64,000 nucleotides of DNA from Ferruginibacter sp. GTDB lineage: Bacteria > Bacteroidota > Bacteroidia > Chitinophagales > Chitinophagaceae. Position numbers and translations under genes: made by a program. The stretch spans positions 1-64,000 of the forward strand of contig JAHBTP010000003.1 in the NCBI GenBank assembly GCA_019638485.1, read 5' to 3'. The notes under the pieces are model-generated. The model made no database searches. It worked only from the letters and a program-made list of their open reading frames with translations, and had not been told where the DNA came from. The stretch's first letter is position 1. Each line of letters opens with the position of its first letter. This document shows, piece by piece, positions 36,408 through 44,262 of the stretch.

Positions 36408-39400
36408 TTAAAGCTTAATCAACTTTTGAATGCTGCGATTTTTACCCTGACTAACTTCAATCATATATGCACCGGGCTGAAGGCCGGTGCCTATTGATTT
36501 AAAATCACCGGATAATGTTTGAACACGTTCTATTTCTCTACCTTGTAAATCAAGGATACGAACTACAACCTTGCTGCTTTTATCCCATGTATTTACTTTC
36601 ATCCTAAAATCACTTACCGTAGGATTAGGATAAATTTGAACACCGAACATATCCGTACTAATTTCACTTCCTCCTTTTACAAATGGTGTTGCTATTTTAT
36701 TCCCAATCGGACATTCAGGTAACTTTACTTCTACCGTTCTTGTTGGGCTAACTCCGCAATTATTAGTTGTTTGAACTACAACTTGACCATTAATAGAACC
36801 ACTTACATAAGAAACCGTAATACTACTTGTACCATCACCATCAGTAATAGTACCTCCGGAAGGAATAGACCAGCTCACCCAAGTAGTTTGTATTGGTAAA
36901 CTGGAAAGAGAGTAGGTAAACTCACGATTAGGACACTCCTCAGTATTTTCAATATCTATTGCACTTGGAGCGCCGGGCATTAATGGAGCTACCAAAAGCG
37001 ATCTTGAACCACTTGTTCCACAACCATTGGTAGCAGTTACATTAATAGAGCCGCCTGCATATCCATTTGGATAAATGAATGAAATTGTATGAGTACCTTG
37101 TCCTACAACATTCAAAGCGCCAGATGGTAATACCCAAGTGTAAGAGCTAACATTTGCCTCTTGGTTTACAGAATAAACAGCATCTACACCATTAGGCGCA
37201 ATAAACTCACAAACATTACTTGGCCCTGAGATAGGTGAAGGAACAGACGGATTCTTCCTTTCCACATACAAAGACCGAGCGGCAATTGAACCACAATCGT
37301 TAAAAGATTTCACCGTAACATAACTTGATGTAAATCCAGATTGGAAAGTAATTTCAACAATAGTATCATTTATTCCAGGTCCATTTGGATGGGTTATAGT
37401 TGTAGTACCACCTTGAGCAGACCAAATATAACCGGTAGCAGCAATAACCTTTGGAACTTTATAAATTATAGGAGTGTTTGTACCAATTACTGCACACACA
37501 TCATTCAAACTTGCTTGAATTGGGTCAGGTGTTCCCGAATACTGAGTAAGCAAGTAAAATATTTTGCGTGTACCATTCCCACAATCATTAAACGGTGTAA
37601 TTCTAATTTGTTTATTTGGTTGACCTTGAAATGCTGCATTGAAAGTTACAGTAATGTAATCATACCCGTTACCACCCTGAATTAAATTTACGTTGGGAGG
37701 TAATTGCCAAGTAAATCCTGATGCATCTAATGATGTGGCGGTATAAGTTATTTGTTCATTTGTGCCTAAATAAGGACAAACATTCTTAGGCCCTACCAAA
37801 TCCAAATCAACCGGTGGAGTACACACCAAATTACAAACAGATACAGGCTGGAACCCGATCACTCCCGGTTGATTATCTACACCATCAGTACGCCACGGAG
37901 TAAAGTTTAATGCTGCACCAACTTCTCCACTACCATTAGGAACACCCCACCAGTTACACTGGAAATTTTGCGTTTGTGTACCTGTGCCTTCCAAAACAAC
38001 ATTTGACACTGAATTATCAAAGATAGCATTGTCATTCGCCGCAAAATTGAGTGTATATCCTGCTTCAGCTTCTAAATCAAATCCGTAAGAAAATCCTTTA
38101 ACGTAGTTATTCATAAACTTCGTTTGATTATTAGATGAGCCAAAACCAAACATATTGGTTGTAGCATACATACCTACCAGGCTATTAGGATTACTTTGTC
38201 CATCAATTAAGTTTTCTTTAAAGGTTGTTTCACCATTTGGCCCACCCGATCCGGCAGAAGCCAAACCGACATACACATTACTAACAGTGTTTCCCTGAAC
38301 AAGAACTTTATAATAAGGAACAAATACCCAAATACCCCATCCACCAGCTGTACTATTCATAATTGTATTACCAATAATAGTATCAGCCACACCTCCACTA
38401 CCGCCATTATTATCTGTATGAATTCCACTTGCTGAATTGCTTACCGTATTATTTAAGAAATGAATACCTTTTGACTGATTCGCTGCAATAGCATCCGAAG
38501 AATTAGTTACAGTATTGTTACTGTACACACCGGAACTTCCAAAGCTAAACATGGCAATTGAACCTGGATCTGCCTGCACATTACTTACTTGATTGTCATG
38601 GAAATTAAATGTGGGCCCTAACGCCTGATATATACCTCTTAAAAAGATATTTTTCACCTCTGTAAATGCCACTTCCAAATTTCCAAAATTACCAATGTTA
38701 TAATTGGTAATAATACCATTGCGTGCATCAATATTTGCCCCTCCAACATTTTCAAGACTTGTTAAATTAGGATTATCCCCGTCAATGGTTAAATTTTTAA
38801 TGGTGACATTGTTGGCCTCCACTGCAATGACATTTGTACCGCCCCACGATCCACCACCTGTATTAGGATTAGACGTTGCAGGATGGATAATTGTTATTCC
38901 TATTCCTTGACCTTGAATAGTAAGTTCCTTATTCACTACAAGATCTTCTGCAAAAGTTCCACTACTAATCAAAATAGTATGACCATTAACAGTTTGAGCA
39001 TCGTTAATAGCTGCCTGAATAGAACAGAAAGATTTTCCGGTTGTGGTATTCGTAGCCATACCACCAGTTACATTACCCACATCTCTTGTATCCATTCCAT
39101 TTGAAGAAAAAGTATTGCTAGTTACAGTAACACCACAGGTGATGGGTGAATTCCCTCTACCGAAATAATTATCAGAAACATTATTTTGGTTTCCATCTCC
39201 GGGGTAAGGTGTATGACCCATTTGACGCTGAATACCCACATCATTAGATTGTATATCATTACCGGTTACTGTATGGTTTGAGCCTTCAACAACAATCCCA
39301 AATCCATCACTCGTACTGGGTTGTTGGTATCCAGACACAGTATTATTTTCTACCCATACTCCAGTTGGAACATCAACGTTTCCGGGTAATACACCTCTAC

Positions 39401-41726
39401 GATAAACTGATATTCCCGCAATATCTCTTAGTTCACCACCAATAGGATTAGAACGATTTACGGTATTACCACTTACAACAATTCTCCCTGCCCCACTATT
39501 AGCACCTGTACCATTAGGGTTTTTAATTTCAATACCAAAGCGACCATTATTAGAAACCGTATTACCACTAATTAAATTTTCACCAGGCCCTTCTAATCCT
39601 GTTAGTCCAAAACCATTATCACCATTATCATGTACATTGTTATTAGACATAGTAACTCCTGTTGCTGTACCATCTTGTAATTCTATACCACAGCAGTTGT
39701 TATTATATATATCACAATTGGTTATGGTAATATTCTTTTTTAACCCATTCCAAATAACAATACCACGGGCAACACCAAATGCATTAGTATGGCCAAATAC
39801 TTCCAAGTCGTTCAATAACACACCATCAACCGGACCATTAGCATAAAAACCACTCCCTCCAATATTATTTTTAATTGTACAATGCTCTACTTCAAGGCCA
39901 TCATTTCCGCCCACTGCATAAATTCCTGCATACTGATTCGGGCTGTTACCGGCATGATTTTGAATAGTGAAATTATTAATAACTACATTTTTCACCCCAT
40001 TACTGATGCTAATTCCGGAACCATTACCTAAACTTGTTCCATCAATAATACATCCTGCTTCACTATTGCCTATAAGGGATAAAGATTTTGTAATAGTTAC
40101 CTTTTCATTGAATGTGCCATCAGCCACCTCAATCGTTTCATTTGCATTTGCTGCTGTTACTGCAGACTGAATAGTTCCATAATAAGTATTTTGATCTACA
40201 TTATGCACCGGTAGAATAAATATGGCAAGACCGAGGCATCCTGCATCAGGATGATGAAATATGCGCGACTCCAATGTACTTCTTTCAGCAATGCTCATTG
40301 AAGTAGGTAATTTTAGTCCACTACCTACATCATACTTATTATTCTTTACATCCACATTTGTGCTCCAACATGCCATCGTGGTGATAGCATTAGGGCCTGC
40401 TCCAATTAAGCTATTATAATTAGGAAATGATGAGCCACTACTTGCACCTGTTGAATTACTTAAAAGAACATAATTCGCAATATTATCATTAAACGAATTT
40501 TCATTTCCCGATGTTCCAATAGTGAAAGTACCAAAAATTCCAGGGGCATCATCATGGTTTAAAAAGGCTAATGCGGTTCCACCAAGTGTACCGGAATTAT
40601 TAAAAATATTATTAGTTAATGTGGCTGAGTTTACTACCTGAACAACCAGATTTGAATTAGAGGAAATAGATTTGGTATTTATAGTAACCAAATGATAAGA
40701 GGTGGAATTAGCTACAGGTGTAAATGTATTTCCATCAAGGGTTACGTTATTATAATTAGATAAATTAACACCCCAATCTACAGCAGTAAATGTATTCCCA
40801 CTTACAATTGTTGTTTTACCATTATAATTATTTTGCAAACGGAGCAATGGGCTCCCCGCTGCAGCTATATTTGCCATAGTACCATCAAACGTATTATTAG
40901 AAATAGTTAGCGTTCCTGCACCAGCATTCATATCATCCACTTCCATTCCACCTCCATTAAATGTATTACCTGTGATAGTGTTGTTCCCATTGCTGGAAAA
41001 CCTTAAAAGAATATCATGATTTATTGTTCCCAAAGCATTTCCCGAAGCCGTTACACCGGATTCATCTGTTGCTAAACCGGCACGAAAAAAACTTGAGGGA
41101 GAAGTTCCGGTAATAGTGTTACCGGTAAATACAATTGCATTAACACCTCCGGCAGCAACGCGATAATTAGTAGGGCCGGCATAATTAATACTTACTGCAT
41201 TACGGTCCCCATAAGATCCTGCAGGAGTTCCATAAGCTGATATGGTATTGTTAGTTATGCTGATATTATCCAATGAAACGGCACTTGCAATAATTGCACT
41301 CCTTATTTTGGAAAGATCCACATTAAAATACATATCACTAATTCCTGCCCCATCAACGGATACATCAAAAAGGGTTGGCTTACCACCTACTGTACCGCTG
41401 AAATTGACTTCTGCTTTAGTTCCCCCGGCTCCCGTTATCTGTACCACTTTGTTTACCAATACTTGTTCATTGTAGATACCTGTTTCTACAAAAACAGTGC
41501 TTCCTGAAGGCACCGTGTTAATAGCGTGTTGAATAGTTGCAAACGGAGCTGCAAGAGTACCCGGATTAGCATCACTACCAACACCGGCTCCAAATACATC
41601 TCCACTTAAGCTGGCATCATTCACATAATAATTCTGTGAATACACAACCTCACTTAACAACACACAAAAGCAAATCAATAAAATACTATTGACTGCTTTA
41701 CTTAGAAAGTTGTTCAAAATTTTCAT
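36408..41726 (-). CDS. 1772-aa secreted parallel beta-helix protein with Ig-like modules and T9SS C-terminal domain
   Basis: A signal peptide (ends EVVYSQ) is followed by three successive right-handed beta-helix units. Each opens with a similar phrase: FATIQHAINTVPSGSTVFVE (near 63), YGTIQSAVTAANANETIEVA (near 510) and CSIQAAINDAQTVNGH (near 905). Each then has many N-x-T/N-N-T rungs, as in pectate-lyase-like/NosD (DUF1565) folds. Four Ig/PKD-like modules (about 1305-1670) begin with a C-containing phrase such as GPKNVCPYLGTNEQITY. The last 80 residues are a type A sorting domain (VQIYPNPTVSDFRM ... IQKLIKL). It is likely a surface adhesin or polysaccharide-acting enzyme; no catalytic set was identified. 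Confidence 0.87.
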   Translation of the reverse strand: MKILNNFLSKAVNSILLICFCVLLSEVVYSQNYYVNDASLSGDVFGAGVGSDANPGTLAAPFATIQHAINTVPSGSTVFVETGIYNEQVLVNKVVQITGAGGTKAEVNFSGTVGGKPTLFDVSVDGAGISDMYFNVDLSKIRSAIIASAVSLDNISITNNTISAYGTPAGSYGDRNAVSINYAGPTNYRVAAGGVNAIVFTGNTITGTSPSSFFRAGLATDESGVTASGNALGTINHDILLRFSSNGNNTITGNTFNGGGMEVDDMNAGAGTLTISNNTFDGTMANIAAAGSPLLRLQNNYNGKTTIVSGNTFTAVDWGVNLSNYNNVTLDGNTFTPVANSTSYHLVTINTKSISSNSNLVVQVVNSATLTNNIFNNSGTLGGTALAFLNHDDAPGIFGTFTIGTSGNENSFNDNIANYVLLSNSTGASSGSSFPNYNSLIGAGPNAITTMACWSTNVDVKNNKYDVGSGLKLPTSMSIAERSTLESRIFHHPDAGCLGLAIFILPVHNVDQNTYYGTIQSAVTAANANETIEVADGTFNEKVTITKSLSLIGNSEAGCIIDGTSLGNGSGISISNGVKNVVINNFTIQNHAGNSPNQYAGIYAVGGNDGLEVEHCTIKNNIGGSGFYANGPVDGVLLNDLEVFGHTNAFGVARGIVIWNGLKKNITITNCDIYNNNCCGIELQDGTATGVTMSNNNVHDNGDNGFGLTGLEGPGENLISGNTVSNNGRFGIEIKNPNGTGANSGAGRIVVSGNTVNRSNPIGGELRDIAGISVYRRGVLPGNVDVPTGVWVENNTVSGYQQPSTSDGFGIVVEGSNHTVTGNDIQSNDVGIQRQMGHTPYPGDGNQNNVSDNYFGRGNSPITCGVTVTSNTFSSNGMDTRDVGNVTGGMATNTTTGKSFCSIQAAINDAQTVNGHTILISSGTFAEDLVVNKELTIQGQGIGITIIHPATSNPNTGGGSWGGTNVIAVEANNVTIKNLTIDGDNPNLTSLENVGGANIDARNGIITNYNIGNFGNLEVAFTEVKNIFLRGIYQALGPTFNFHDNQVSNVQADPGSIAMFSFGSSGVYSNNTVTNSSDAIAANQSKGIHFLNNTVSNSASGIHTDNNGGSGGVADTIIGNTIMNSTAGGWGIWVFVPYYKVLVQGNTVSNVYVGLASAGSGGPNGETTFKENLIDGQSNPNSLVGMYATTNMFGFGSSNNQTKFMNNYVKGFSYGFDLEAEAGYTLNFAANDNAIFDNSVSNVVLEGTGTQTQNFQCNWWGVPNGSGEVGAALNFTPWRTDGVDNQPGVIGFQPVSVCNLVCTPPVDLDLVGPKNVCPYLGTNEQITYTATSLDASGFTWQLPPNVNLIQGGNGYDYITVTFNAAFQGQPNKQIRITPFNDCGNGTRKIFYLLTQYSGTPDPIQASLNDVCAVIGTNTPIIYKVPKVIAATGYIWSAQGGTTTITHPNGPGINDTIVEITFQSGFTSSYVTVKSFNDCGSIAARSLYVERKNPSVPSPISGPSNVCEFIAPNGVDAVYSVNQEANVSSYTWVLPSGALNVVGQGTHTISFIYPNGYAGGSINVTATNGCGTSGSRSLLVAPLMPGAPSAIDIENTEECPNREFTYSLSSLPIQTTWVSWSIPSGGTITDGDGTSSITVSYVSGSINGQVVVQTTNNCGVSPTRTVEVKLPECPIGNKIATPFVKGGSEISTDMFGVQIYPNPTVSDFRMKVNTWDKSSKVVVRILDLQGREIERVQTLSGDFKSIGTGLQPGAYMIEVSQGKNRSIQKLIKL

Positions 41727-42211
41727 TGTTTACATGTTAAAGGTTAAAGAATCAGTAATTCTTAGATAGAATTAAGCCATTACATTTTCAATGAAGTTCA
41801 GAGGAGGGTGTTGAGAGGTTATGCGCTTTATAAAAAAGCAGCTAAAACTTAAATAGGATTGGATGTATTATATTCAAATATATTAAGTTTGATTTAATAT
41901 GCAATAAATTATTTCCTCGATAGTTGCATATTAGCAATAAATAGATTATTTGCTATTTTCTTTGACTGAGGCTAATAAATTAAAATCAGTCCATTACAGA
42001 TTTCTGTTCAAGCCATACACAATTTTAATAAACAAGTGAAACCCTGAAATAAAAAAAAGATAGAAAAGAGATAGAGGGAATAATTCCTTTTAAAATAGTT
42101 AACTACATTTTTCAATTTCCTTAGTTAGGACTATGATCCATTTTCTAAACCGGAATTAGATTTATATTACAAAGGGTCATAAAAAGAGTTTTTAAAAAAA
42201 TTAAGACAACA
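41727..42211. other. Intergenic region without recognisable gene
   Basis: About 485 bp of AT-rich DNA between the beta-helix gene start and the GIY-YIG/tRNA array. No ORF with coding character, no tRNA and no strong terminator is visible. It should contain the promoter of the minus-strand beta-helix gene; only a weak TTG-N20-TATCTAAG candidate was seen on the minus strand. Confidence 0.5.
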
Positions 42212-42216
42212 TTTTT

Positions 42217-42273
42217 GCGGACCGGACGGGACTCGAACCCGTCCCCACAATACTGTGGGGATGACAGCACGGC
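42217..42273 (-). pseudogene. tRNA-Asp-like 3' fragment, unit 5 (distal end of array)
   Basis: Contains the T-arm and 3' acceptor strand of tRNA-Asp (42217-42241), preceded on the minus strand by a 7-bp hairpin (42243-42260) and by CTGTCA (42262-42267), which matches the anticodon loop of the intact tRNA. The T-stem reads ACGGG/CCCGT, a perfect stem. It lacks the 5' half, so it is not a functional tRNA. Unlike the other copies it is followed by native flank rather than the terminator hairpin. Confidence 0.8.
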
Positions 42274-42545
42274 TATGATTGAAAAAGATGAATGATGTTC
42301 TTTTGAGAATTTATGAGAGCTATTATGCGTTCAGTTGTTGCTTTCTTCAGATTTTTCTCCCTGATCAAGGCCAGTCTTTTTGATTTCATTTCCTCCACAT
42401 AAACGAGCTTCCAAGGTCTTTTAAAAGAAGTGTAATGCGCTTCCCCATTATTGTGTTGTTGGAGTCTTGCCAAAGGGTTTTCACTAAAGCCTTTGTAAAA
42501 GGATTTATCTTTTTGACTTTGAATGATGTAAACATAAAATGCCAT
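42273..42545 (-). CDS. GIY-YIG nuclease family protein, tandem copy 5
   Basis: A 90-aa protein beginning MAFYVYIIQS. It has the GIY-YIG core: YVY (residues 4-6) and YKG in FYKGFSENP, the catalytic-type Arg in ARLQQHN, and the Glu in IREKNLKK. This is the short, single-domain UvrC-N/YhbQ-like type with no added DNA-binding domain. The start at 42545 follows ATTTT just after the terminator hairpin. A longer in-frame reading (to 42635) would translate tRNA sequence and is rejected. It is apparently identical to the other four copies. The likely activity is DNA cleavage, perhaps at the tRNA-Asp locus (inference). Confidence 0.85.
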   Translation of the reverse strand: MAFYVYIIQSQKDKSFYKGFSENPLARLQQHNNGEAHYTSFKRPWKLVYVEEMKSKRLALIREKNLKKATTERIIALINSQKNIIHLFQS

Positions 42546-42550
42546 AAAAT

Positions 42551-42581
42551 AAAAAGCCCTTACAACTTGTAAGGGCTTTTT
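42551..42581. terminator. Hairpin terminator in unit 5
   Basis: Near-perfect palindrome AAAAAGCCCTTACAA/TTGTAAGGGCTTTTT, bidirectional in form. It lies between a tRNA 3' tail and the GIY-YIG start. Confidence 0.85.
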
Positions 42582-42638
42582 GCGGACCGGACGGGACTCG
42601 AACCCGTCCCCACAATACTGTGGGGATGACAGCACGGC
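42582..42638 (-). pseudogene. tRNA-Asp-like 3' fragment, unit 4
   Basis: Same structure as the distal fragment: T-arm/acceptor tail (42582-42606), 7-bp hairpin and CTGTCA. The terminator at 42551-42581 follows it on the minus strand. Confidence 0.8.
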
Positions 42639-42910
42639 TATGATTGAAAAAGATGAATGATGTTCTTTTGAGAATTTATGAGAGCTATTATGCGTTCAGT
42701 TGTTGCTTTCTTCAGATTTTTCTCCCTGATCAAGGCCAGTCTTTTTGATTTCATTTCCTCCACATAAACGAGCTTCCAAGGTCTTTTAAAAGAAGTGTAA
42801 TGCGCTTCCCCATTATTGTGTTGTTGGAGTCTTGCCAAAGGGTTTTCACTAAAGCCTTTGTAAAAGGATTTATCTTTTTGACTTTGAATGATGTAAACAT
42901 AAAATGCCAT
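42638..42910 (-). CDS. GIY-YIG nuclease family protein, tandem copy 4
   Basis: A 90-aa protein identical to the other copies (MAFYVYIIQS ... IREKNLKK). YVY, YKG, Arg and Glu active-site positions are intact, so the copy is not visibly decayed. It starts directly after the unit's terminator hairpin and ends just before the tRNA-like module. Confidence 0.85.
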   Translation of the reverse strand: MAFYVYIIQSQKDKSFYKGFSENPLARLQQHNNGEAHYTSFKRPWKLVYVEEMKSKRLALIREKNLKKATTERIIALINSQKNIIHLFQS

Positions 42911-42915
42911 AAAAT

Positions 42916-42946
42916 AAAAAGCCCTTACAACTTGTAAGGGCTTTTT
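42916..42946. terminator. Hairpin terminator in unit 4
   Basis: Same GCCCTTACAA/TTGTAAGGGC stem with flanking A and T runs as in the other units, between a tRNA tail and the next nuclease ORF. Confidence 0.85.
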
Positions 42947-43003
42947 GCGGACCGGACGGGACTCGAACCCGTCCCCACAATACTGTGGGGATGACAGCAC
43001 GGC
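42947..43003 (-). pseudogene. tRNA-Asp-like 3' fragment, unit 3
   Basis: T-arm/acceptor tail at 42947-42971, preceded on the minus strand by the CCCCACA/TGTGGGG hairpin and CTGTCA; no 5' half. Confidence 0.8.
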
Positions 43004-43275
43004 TATGATTGAAAAAGATGAATGATGTTCTTTTGAGAATTTATGAGAGCTATTATGCGTTCAGTTGTTGCTTTCTTCAGATTTTTCTCCCTGATCAAGG
43101 CCAGTCTTTTTGATTTCATTTCCTCCACATAAACGAGCTTCCAAGGTCTTTTAAAAGAAGTGTAATGCGCTTCCCCATTATTGTGTTGTTGGAGTCTTGC
43201 CAAAGGGTTTTCACTAAAGCCTTTGTAAAAGGATTTATCTTTTTGACTTTGAATGATGTAAACATAAAATGCCAT
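43003..43275 (-). CDS. GIY-YIG nuclease family protein, tandem copy 3
   Basis: A 90-aa protein identical to the other copies, with all four GIY-YIG active-site positions intact. It has the same flanking terminator and tRNA-like module. Identity at nucleotide level, including silent positions, argues for very recent duplication or continuing homogenisation. Confidence 0.85.
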   Translation of the reverse strand: MAFYVYIIQSQKDKSFYKGFSENPLARLQQHNNGEAHYTSFKRPWKLVYVEEMKSKRLALIREKNLKKATTERIIALINSQKNIIHLFQS

Positions 43276-43280
43276 AAAAT

Positions 43281-43311
43281 AAAAAGCCCTTACAACTTGT
43301 AAGGGCTTTTT
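43281..43311. terminator. Hairpin terminator in unit 3
   Basis: Same palindromic hairpin as in the other units. Confidence 0.85.
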
Positions 43312-43368
43312 GCGGACCGGACGGGACTCGAACCCGTCCCCACAATACTGTGGGGATGACAGCACGGC
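43312..43368 (-). pseudogene. tRNA-Asp-like 3' fragment, unit 2
   Basis: T-arm/acceptor tail at 43312-43336 with the same hairpin and CTGTCA; no 5' half. Confidence 0.8.
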
Positions 43369-43640
43369 TATGATTGAAAAAGATGAATGATGTTCTTTTG
43401 AGAATTTATGAGAGCTATTATGCGTTCAGTTGTTGCTTTCTTCAGATTTTTCTCCCTGATCAAGGCCAGTCTTTTTGATTTCATTTCCTCCACATAAACG
43501 AGCTTCCAAGGTCTTTTAAAAGAAGTGTAATGCGCTTCCCCATTATTGTGTTGTTGGAGTCTTGCCAAAGGGTTTTCACTAAAGCCTTTGTAAAAGGATT
43601 TATCTTTTTGACTTTGAATGATGTAAACATAAAATGCCAT
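43368..43640 (-). CDS. GIY-YIG nuclease family protein, tandem copy 2
   Basis: A 90-aa protein identical to the other copies, with YVY, YKG, Arg and Glu intact. The unit length (365 bp) is not a multiple of three, so consecutive copies lie in different frames and cannot form a fusion; each ends in TAG. Confidence 0.85.
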   Translation of the reverse strand: MAFYVYIIQSQKDKSFYKGFSENPLARLQQHNNGEAHYTSFKRPWKLVYVEEMKSKRLALIREKNLKKATTERIIALINSQKNIIHLFQS

Positions 43641-43645
43641 AAAAT

Positions 43646-43676
43646 AAAAAGCCCTTACAACTTGTAAGGGCTTTTT
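43646..43676. terminator. Hairpin terminator in unit 2
   Basis: Same palindromic hairpin as in the other units. Confidence 0.85.
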
Positions 43677-43733
43677 GCGGACCGGACGGGACTCGAACCC
43701 GTCCCCACAATACTGTGGGGATGACAGCACGGC
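43677..43733 (-). pseudogene. tRNA-Asp-like 3' fragment, unit 1
   Basis: T-arm/acceptor tail at 43677-43701 with hairpin and CTGTCA. This is the first tail after the intact tRNA and its first nuclease copy. Confidence 0.8.
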
Positions 43734-44005
43734 TATGATTGAAAAAGATGAATGATGTTCTTTTGAGAATTTATGAGAGCTATTATGCGTTCAGTTGTTG
43801 CTTTCTTCAGATTTTTCTCCCTGATCAAGGCCAGTCTTTTTGATTTCATTTCCTCCACATAAACGAGCTTCCAAGGTCTTTTAAAAGAAGTGTAATGCGC
43901 TTCCCCATTATTGTGTTGTTGGAGTCTTGCCAAAGGGTTTTCACTAAAGCCTTTGTAAAAGGATTTATCTTTTTGACTTTGAATGATGTAAACATAAAAT
44001 GCCAT
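43733..44005 (-). CDS. GIY-YIG nuclease family protein, tandem copy 1 (tRNA-proximal)
   Basis: A 90-aa protein identical to copies 2-5. It starts at 44005, 38 bp past the 3' end of the intact tRNA-Asp and just after its terminator. An upstream open frame reaches into the tRNA itself (to 44101) but would translate tRNA bases, so the ATG at 44005 is preferred. Read-through from the tRNA promoter past the hairpin is the simplest source of transcript; no separate promoter is visible. Confidence 0.85.
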   Translation of the reverse strand: MAFYVYIIQSQKDKSFYKGFSENPLARLQQHNNGEAHYTSFKRPWKLVYVEEMKSKRLALIREKNLKKATTERIIALINSQKNIIHLFQS

Positions 44006-44010
44006 AAAAT

Positions 44011-44041
44011 AAAAAGCCCTTACAACTTGTAAGGGCTTTTT
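44011..44041. terminator. Hairpin terminator directly after tRNA-Asp (unit 1)
   Basis: Palindrome AAAAAGCCCTTACAA/TTGTAAGGGCTTTTT immediately downstream of the tRNA on the minus strand. It belongs to the repeated element, since the leftmost tail, which borders the original flank, lacks it. Confidence 0.88.
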
Positions 44042-44042
44042 G

Positions 44043-44116
44043 CGGACCGGACGGGACTCGAACCCGCGACCTCCGCCGTGACAGGGCGGCATTCTAACCA
44101 ACTGAACTACCGATCC
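44043..44116 (-). tRNA. tRNA-Asp (anticodon GTC)
   Basis: A 74-nt cloverleaf. The acceptor stem GGATCGG pairs with CCGGTCC (one U-G pair). The D arm is GTTC/GAAT, the anticodon arm CCGCC-CTGTCAC-GGCGG with anticodon GTC, and the T arm GCGGG-TTCGAGT-CCCGT (first pair G-U). The discriminator is G and the CCA end is not encoded. It is the intact gene at the head of the tandem GIY-YIG/tRNA-tail array. Confidence 0.96.
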
Positions 44117-44153
44117 TTACAAAAATTAAGCAGTTAGTTTTGTTTTGGGAGGG

Positions 44154-44184
44154 CAAATATAGTATATATCACTCCTCTCCCAAA
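44154..44184 (-). promoter_or_regulatory. Bacteroidota-type promoter of tRNA-Asp
   Basis: On the minus strand TTTG (44181-44184), a 19-bp spacer and TATATTTG (44154-44161) match the TTTG-N19-21-TAnnTTTG consensus exactly. Initiation would fall roughly 30 nt before the mature tRNA 5' end. Confidence 0.75.
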
Positions 44185-44262
44185 ATAATTGCCCCGTTTT
44201 TTAGTATTTTAAAGAACCTTAAGTAATTTAATCTCTCCACGATAATAGCTTAGAAATAATAG

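Larger units (their letters stand above)
42212..44041 (-). repeat. Tandem array of five 365-bp units (terminator + GIY-YIG gene + hairpin + tRNA-Asp 3' tail)
   Basis: The phrase beginning tgcggaccgg recurs at 42216, 42581, 42946, 43311, 43676 and 44041, exactly 365 bp apart. The rightmost copy belongs to the intact tRNA-Asp. On the minus strand the order after the tRNA is: hairpin terminator, 90-aa GIY-YIG ORF, CCCCACA/TGTGGGG hairpin, T-arm plus acceptor 3' strand of tRNA-Asp; this is repeated five times. The units look identical base for base. The leftmost tail is followed by unrelated flank, with a shared 30-bp direct repeat (ttttt plus the 25-nt tail, 42212-42241), as expected if units inserted exactly at the tRNA 3' end. 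A homing or integration origin is inference. Confidence 0.9.

Noticed and set aside
37341..37685. 114-aa plus-strand ORF
   Set aside because: Antisense shadow of the beta-helix gene; low-complexity Ser/Asn/Cys composition.
42217..43733. Five further complete tRNA-Asp genes
   Set aside because: Only the T-arm, the 3' acceptor strand and an anticodon-loop remnant are present; the acceptor 5' strand and D-arm are missing.
42212..44041. CRISPR-like regular repeats
   Set aside because: The period is 365 bp and the DNA between tails is identical and protein-coding, so there are no unique spacers and no cas genes.
42273..44101. 120-122 aa versions of the GIY-YIG proteins starting at GTG or within the tRNA
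   Set aside because: The extra N-terminal residues (GFESRPVRKKP...) are a translation of tRNA and terminator sequence; MAFYVYIIQS is the natural family start.
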